Origin: DATFNV01 sp035266225
Lineage (GTDB): Bacteria > Planctomycetota > Planctomycetia > Gemmatales > Gemmataceae
DNA length: 9,639 nt
Assembly: GCA_035266225.1 (NCBI GenBank)
Contig: DATFNV010000257.1
Location: 1-9,639, forward strand
Direction: 5' to 3'
In this document: one piece after another, positions 7,409-9,639 of the stretch
How the letters are laid out: each line of letters begins with the position of its first letter
Numbering within the stretch: the first letter of the stretch is position 1
Made by a program: the position numbers and the translations under genes
The notes under the pieces: model-generated
Told to the model about the DNA's origin: nothing
Databases searched by the model: none
What the model saw: the letters and a program-made list of their open reading frames with translations, nothing else

Positions 7409-7863
7409 ACCGTGAACTGCACGTTCTCGTCATGCGGCTTGTCGGTGACAGGAGGGAACGACTCCGCCGGCGGTGGAGGGGGACAAGGCACGCTCTCGTC
7501 CCCCGGCCCGGCAGTGGGAGATCTGGCCTCGACCTCGGAGTTGTCTGACGACGGCAATGCAGGCTGGGCCTGCCGACGGATTTCGTCGCGCACGTTGCCC
7601 AGCTTGATGAGGCTGACGGACAGGTCGCGCTGCCAGCCGGCGTTGTGCGGGTCGGCCGCGGCCAGGCGGCGGGCGCCGTCGAGGCCGTCGCGGATGGCCT
7701 GTTCGCCCCACGGCTGGCCGGTGCGGATGCGCTGGCGGTCGAGCCAGACGTCGTAGCCGGCGGCGTCGAGGTCGGCGCGCAGGCGCAGGGCCAGTTCGGT
7801 CGCGTCGCTGTGACCGTAGCTGAGGAACAGCGGCGGCCGGGAAGAGGGCGTCGGGGCGCTCAT
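7300..7863 (-). pseudogene. Mosaic remnant of a TIR-domain gene
   Basis: An open frame of 187 codons. Residues 1-64 are the first half of a TIR domain nearly identical to the intact gene at 2648-4996 (one substitution, D to E at residue 23). It then jumps in frame to a TPR piece (RLAAADPHNAGWQRDLSVSL), then to a Pro-rich linker, then to VQFTVYRPQAV...WYSLLAFAHL, which resembles the opening of a domain I recall from other planctomycete TIR proteins (memory, unverified), and stops soon after. The TIR half kept here lacks the segment with the catalytic Glu, so it cannot be an NADase alone. The GAGG site 9 bases before the ATG and the upstream region are retained, so it may still be expressed. 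It overlaps the 3' end of the DUF4276 gene by 109 bp on the opposite strand. Confidence 0.75.
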
Positions 7864-7878
7864 CTGCGAAGTCCTCGC
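7669..7878 (-). repeat. 210-bp direct repeat, copy 2 (TIR remnant 5' end)
   Basis: Partner of 4802-5011. Its left edge coincides with the heptamer GCGGGCG (7669-7675), which is also present at the TPR junction site (3017-3023) and in the TIR gene (4802-4808). Left of it the sequence follows the TPR repeat for 65 identical bases (7611-7675 against 2959-3023). Confidence 0.92.
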
Positions 7879-7912
7879 CGCGGGGCCGGTTCGGTCTGCG
7901 GTAGAGAGAGTC

Positions 7913-8007
7913 AGTCTACGCGAAGTCCGCCCCGGCTGTACGCACAATCGTCGGCCGGGCCGCCTGTTCCTCTACGCCGGGCGACGAGATTGTTTTTCCG
8001 ACCTCAC
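7913..8007 (-). promoter_or_regulatory. Upstream region of the TIR remnant (second copy)
   Basis: Gapless 95-bp counterpart of 5077-5171, about 79 percent identical. Both end at the same gacctcac, after which the two loci differ completely, which marks the outer edge of the duplicated block. It is separated from the shared 210-bp block by 7879-7912, which has no counterpart in copy 1, where the palindrome stands instead. Confidence 0.6.
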
Positions 8008-8256
8008 GGGAAGGGCTTGCCGCGCCAGCACGCCTCCGATACCCTCTGCTGCTCGCTTGCCACCTGGCCGAACGCCTGGCGCAGGGCCTTGTGCTCCGGC
8101 CCGTCGTTGGCATGGCTGAACGGCGGAGAGTAGTCGCACCGGGCCAAGCTCATCCGTGGCAGGGGTGTTGACCAGGAGGCGCGCAACCTGGCCAACCCCC
8201 TGGGTGGCGACCTAAAACCACGCGGCCCGGTGTCATCTTGCGGCTACTTTTCCTGT
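8008..8256. other. Intergenic stretch without a recognisable gene
   Basis: About 250 bases between the edge of the duplicated TIR upstream block and the REP cluster. A 63-codon minus-strand frame (8004-8195, with SHANDGPEHKALRQAFGQVASEQQ in its middle part) has a plausible residue mix and could be the tail of a decayed gene, but it has no start signal or family I recognise. I see no RNA gene or terminator here. Confidence 0.3.
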
Positions 8257-8303
8257 GCGAGATGCCCCGGGCTTGCCCCGGGGAGTTTCACGTTCGTTGC
8301 TAC
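8257..8303 (+). repeat. REP-like palindromic element, copy A (forward)
   Basis: It reads gcgagatgccccgggcttgc... to ...cacgttcgttgctac. The core CCCCGGG-CTTGC-CCCGGGG folds as a 7-bp stem with a 5-base loop. It is the same element as the four others in 8329-8593, with two T-for-C differences in the 3' half (gtttca, cgttgc). Confidence 0.85.
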
Positions 8304-8328
8304 CGCGACGGATTCCTCTGGGGAAGAC

Positions 8329-8373
8329 GAGATGCCCCGGGCTTGCTCCGGGGAGTTTCACGTTCGTTGCTAC
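8329..8373 (+). repeat. REP-like palindromic element, copy B (forward)
   Basis: Same element as copy A with one further change in the stem (gcttgctccggggag), which disrupts one pair of the hairpin. It faces copy C across 37 bases, so B and C together could form a long imperfect stem of about 44 bp. Confidence 0.85.
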
Positions 8374-8410
8374 CTCGGGGAGAAGAAGAACGCGCGAGTC
8401 CCTTCGGCCT

Positions 8411-8456
8411 TAGCAGCGAACGTGAGACTCCCCGGGGCAAGCCCGGGGCATCTCGC
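8411..8456 (-). repeat. REP-like palindromic element, copy C (inverted)
   Basis: Reverse complement of the copy A/B type. The flanking sequence is also shared: the 35-40 bases before copy C (gagaagaagaacg...ccttcggcct) resemble the bases before copy D (gagaacaataacg...ccttccgcct), so the repeated unit here is about 86 bp. Confidence 0.85.
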
Positions 8457-8496
8457 ACGCGGCGAGAACAATAACGTGGGAGTTCCTTCCGCCTTT

Positions 8497-8543
8497 GTAG
8501 CAGCGAACGTGAGACTCCCCGGGGCAAGCCCGGGGCATCGCGC
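8497..8543 (-). repeat. REP-like palindromic element, copy D (inverted)
   Basis: 47 bases identical to copy E, which begins exactly 50 bases later, with a 3-base spacer (att). The identity indicates a recent tandem duplication or correction between neighbours. Confidence 0.88.
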
Positions 8544-8546
8544 ATT

Positions 8547-8593
8547 GTAGCAGCGAACGTGAGACTCCCCGGGGCAAGCCCGGGGCATCGCGC
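8547..8593 (-). repeat. REP-like palindromic element, copy E (inverted)
   Basis: Identical to copy D over 47 bases. It is the last copy before the SDR gene, whose start lies about 140 bases further on. 8594-8722 contains no recognisable gene and presumably the SDR promoter, for which I see no clear boxes. Confidence 0.88.
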
Positions 8594-8734
8594 ACAGGAA
8601 AACTACAGGGCTGCGGCCGCCGTCGAACCGTCTGTGCGGTCCTGTCTTGCCAGGGTAATAGAACAACGACTCGACAACGGGATCGTTGGCCCGGTCGCGT
8701 CGGTCTCCGATTTGAGGTTCCCAGGAGGCGTCGC

Positions 8735-9466
8735 ATGGGCAAGTTAAACGGGAAGGTCGCCGTGGTGACGGGCGGCAACCGCGGCATCGGCAAGGGGATC
8801 GCGCGCGGCCTGGCGACGGAGGGGGCGGCGCTGACCCTCACCGCCCGCGGCGCCGCCCAGCTGGAACAGGCCGCCGCCGAACTGCGGGCCGCCGGGGCCG
8901 ACGTGCTGACCGTCCCCGCCGACGTGACCGACGAGGGCCAGGTGCGCGAGGTCTTCCGCCGCACCTGGGAGCGCTTTGGCCGACTCGACGTGCTGGTCAA
9001 CAACGCCGGGGCCTTCGACGGCGGGCCGCTGGACGAATTGTCGGTCGAGGCGTGGGACAAGGTCATGGCCATCAACCTGCGGGCGCCGTTCCTGTGTACG
9101 CGCGAGGCGATGCGCCTGATGAAGAAACAGGGGGGCGGCCGCATCATCAACATCGGCTCGATCTCGGCGCAGAGGGTTCGGCCGCACTCGGCGCCGTATA
9201 GTACGAGCAAGCACGGCCTGTGGGGGTTGACGCAGGTGACGGCACTGGAAGGGCGCGCCTTCGGCATCTCCTGCGGATGCCTGCACCCCGGTAACGTGCT
9301 GATCGAGCGCCGCCAGAACACCGGCCGCACGGTGGACCAGGAGCCGATGATGACGGTGGACGAGATCGCCCAGGCCGCCGTGCTGATGGCCACGCTGCCG
9401 CCGCACGTCAACATGCTGGAAGCGATCGTGCTGCCGGTCGAGCAGCTCTACGTCGGCCGCGGATGA
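8735..9466 (+). CDS. Short-chain dehydrogenase/reductase (SDR family)
   Basis: A 243-residue classical SDR, normal length for the family. It catalyses NAD(P)(H)-dependent oxidation or reduction of an alcohol/carbonyl; the substrate cannot be told. It has the cofactor loop TGGNRGIG (12-19), Arg38 after the second strand (TAR, which favours NADP(H)), Asp63 in PADVT, NNAG (89-92), Asn114, and the catalytic Ser142, Tyr155 and Lys159 in the YxxxK motif, so all active-site residues are present. ATG at 8735 is preceded by a perfect AGGAGG (8723-8728) with a 6-base gap. No signal peptide or membrane segment, so cytosolic. The next gene begins 12 bases after its stop, which suggests one transcript. 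A FabG-like acyl carrier reductase role is possible but not supported over other SDRs. Confidence 0.9.
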   Translation: MGKLNGKVAVVTGGNRGIGKGIARGLATEGAALTLTARGAAQLEQAAAELRAAGADVLTVPADVTDEGQVREVFRRTWERFGRLDVLVNNAGAFDGGPLDELSVEAWDKVMAINLRAPFLCTREAMRLMKKQGGGRIINIGSISAQRVRPHSAPYSTSKHGLWGLTQVTALEGRAFGISCGCLHPGNVLIERRQNTGRTVDQEPMMTVDEIAQAAVLMATLPPHVNMLEAIVLPVEQLYVGRG

Positions 9467-9478
9467 GTGGATGCCTCC

Positions 9479-9639
9479 ATGAGCTTCGTCGTCGCCGAGG
9501 AATGCTTCCGGCTCGGTTTGCGGGCCGGGGCCGTCGTCTTCCGGAACGTCCGTGTGGTCGCTTCCGACCCGGCCCTGCGCTCGGAGATCGCCCGCGAAGT
9601 GCAGGCGATCCGGGCGCGATTCGCGGACCCGGGCGCGGT
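9479..9639 (+). CDS. 5' part of a gene resembling B3/B4 tRNA-binding-domain proteins (truncated by window end)
   Basis: An open frame from ATG 9479 to the window edge (53 full codons). It begins MSFVVAEECFRLGLRAGAVVFRNV and continues with a charged helix (EIAREVQAIRARF). The opening, with its LRAGAVVFRNV strand, looks like the start of B3/B4-domain proteins, which are stand-alone relatives of part of the phenylalanyl-tRNA synthetase beta chain. That match is from memory and only 53 residues are visible. It follows the SDR stop by 12 bases and shares its strand, so it is probably the second gene of the same operon. The Shine-Dalgarno site is weak (gagtgga, 9465-9471). An ATG at 9471 opens only a 3-codon frame and is not used. 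Confidence 0.6.
   Translation, partial: MSFVVAEECFRLGLRAGAVVFRNVRVVASDPALRSEIAREVQAIRARFADPGA

Noticed and set aside
8004..8195. Small minus-strand gene of 63 codons
   Set aside because: No ribosome-binding site, no known family, and it runs into the duplicated upstream block; kept only as a remark on the intergenic stretch.
8257..8593. CRISPR array
   Set aside because: Repeats are in both orientations, spacing is irregular (3 to 40 bases), spacers are themselves similar, and there are no cas genes.
8410..9414. Long minus-strand frame running through the REP cluster and opposite the SDR gene
   Set aside because: Its repeated peptide (MPRACPGESHVRCY type) is just translated REP elements, and the rest is antisense to a complete SDR.

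Overview
The window is GC-rich (roughly two thirds G+C by eye) and looks like a planctomycete of the Gemmata/Gemmataceae type. The reasons are a Ser/Thr kinase fused to an FGE-sulfatase (SUMF1) domain, an HLD version of the kinase catalytic loop, a TIR-STAND-TPR protein, abundant palindromic intergenic repeats, and Shine-Dalgarno sites of the GAGG/AGGAGG type. The placement is from gene style only; no marker gene is present.

Layout. (1) 2-2304 (+): a receptor-like Ser/Thr kinase with one transmembrane segment and a C-terminal SUMF1 domain. It is broken by a one-base deletion inside the catalytic loop at about 530-531. (2) 2305-2647: a gene-free convergent gap with GGAGCG-type repetitive sequence. 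(3) 2648-4996 (-): an intact TIR-STAND(NACHT-like)-TPR protein of 782 residues, the kind of protein used in abortive-infection immunity. Its 5' leader carries a perfect 30-bp inverted repeat (5012-5074). (4) 5292-7408 (+): a tight two-gene cassette, divergent from the TIR gene, of an RecF/OLD-like AAA ATPase and a DUF4276 (Toprim-like) protein. (5) 7300-7863 (-): a mosaic remnant of a TIR gene whose first 210 bp are almost identical to the TIR gene above, with a diverged copy of its upstream region (7913-8007). (6) 8257-8593: five copies of a 45-47-bp palindromic REP-like element, two in one orientation and three in the other. (7) 8735-9466 (+): a short-chain dehydrogenase/reductase, followed after 12 bases by the start of a B3/B4-domain-like gene that runs off the window.

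Interpretation. Positions 2648-8007 read as a small defence island. A TIR-STAND effector/sensor and a split ATPase + Toprim-like pair sit back to back, and the pair is enclosed between two direct copies of the TIR gene 5' end about 2.87 kb apart. Recombination between those copies would remove the ATPase/DUF4276 pair and leave the TIR gene intact. The kinase upstream and the SDR/B3-B4 pair downstream look like ordinary chromosomal flanks. Function in defence is inferred from family and architecture, not shown by the sequence.
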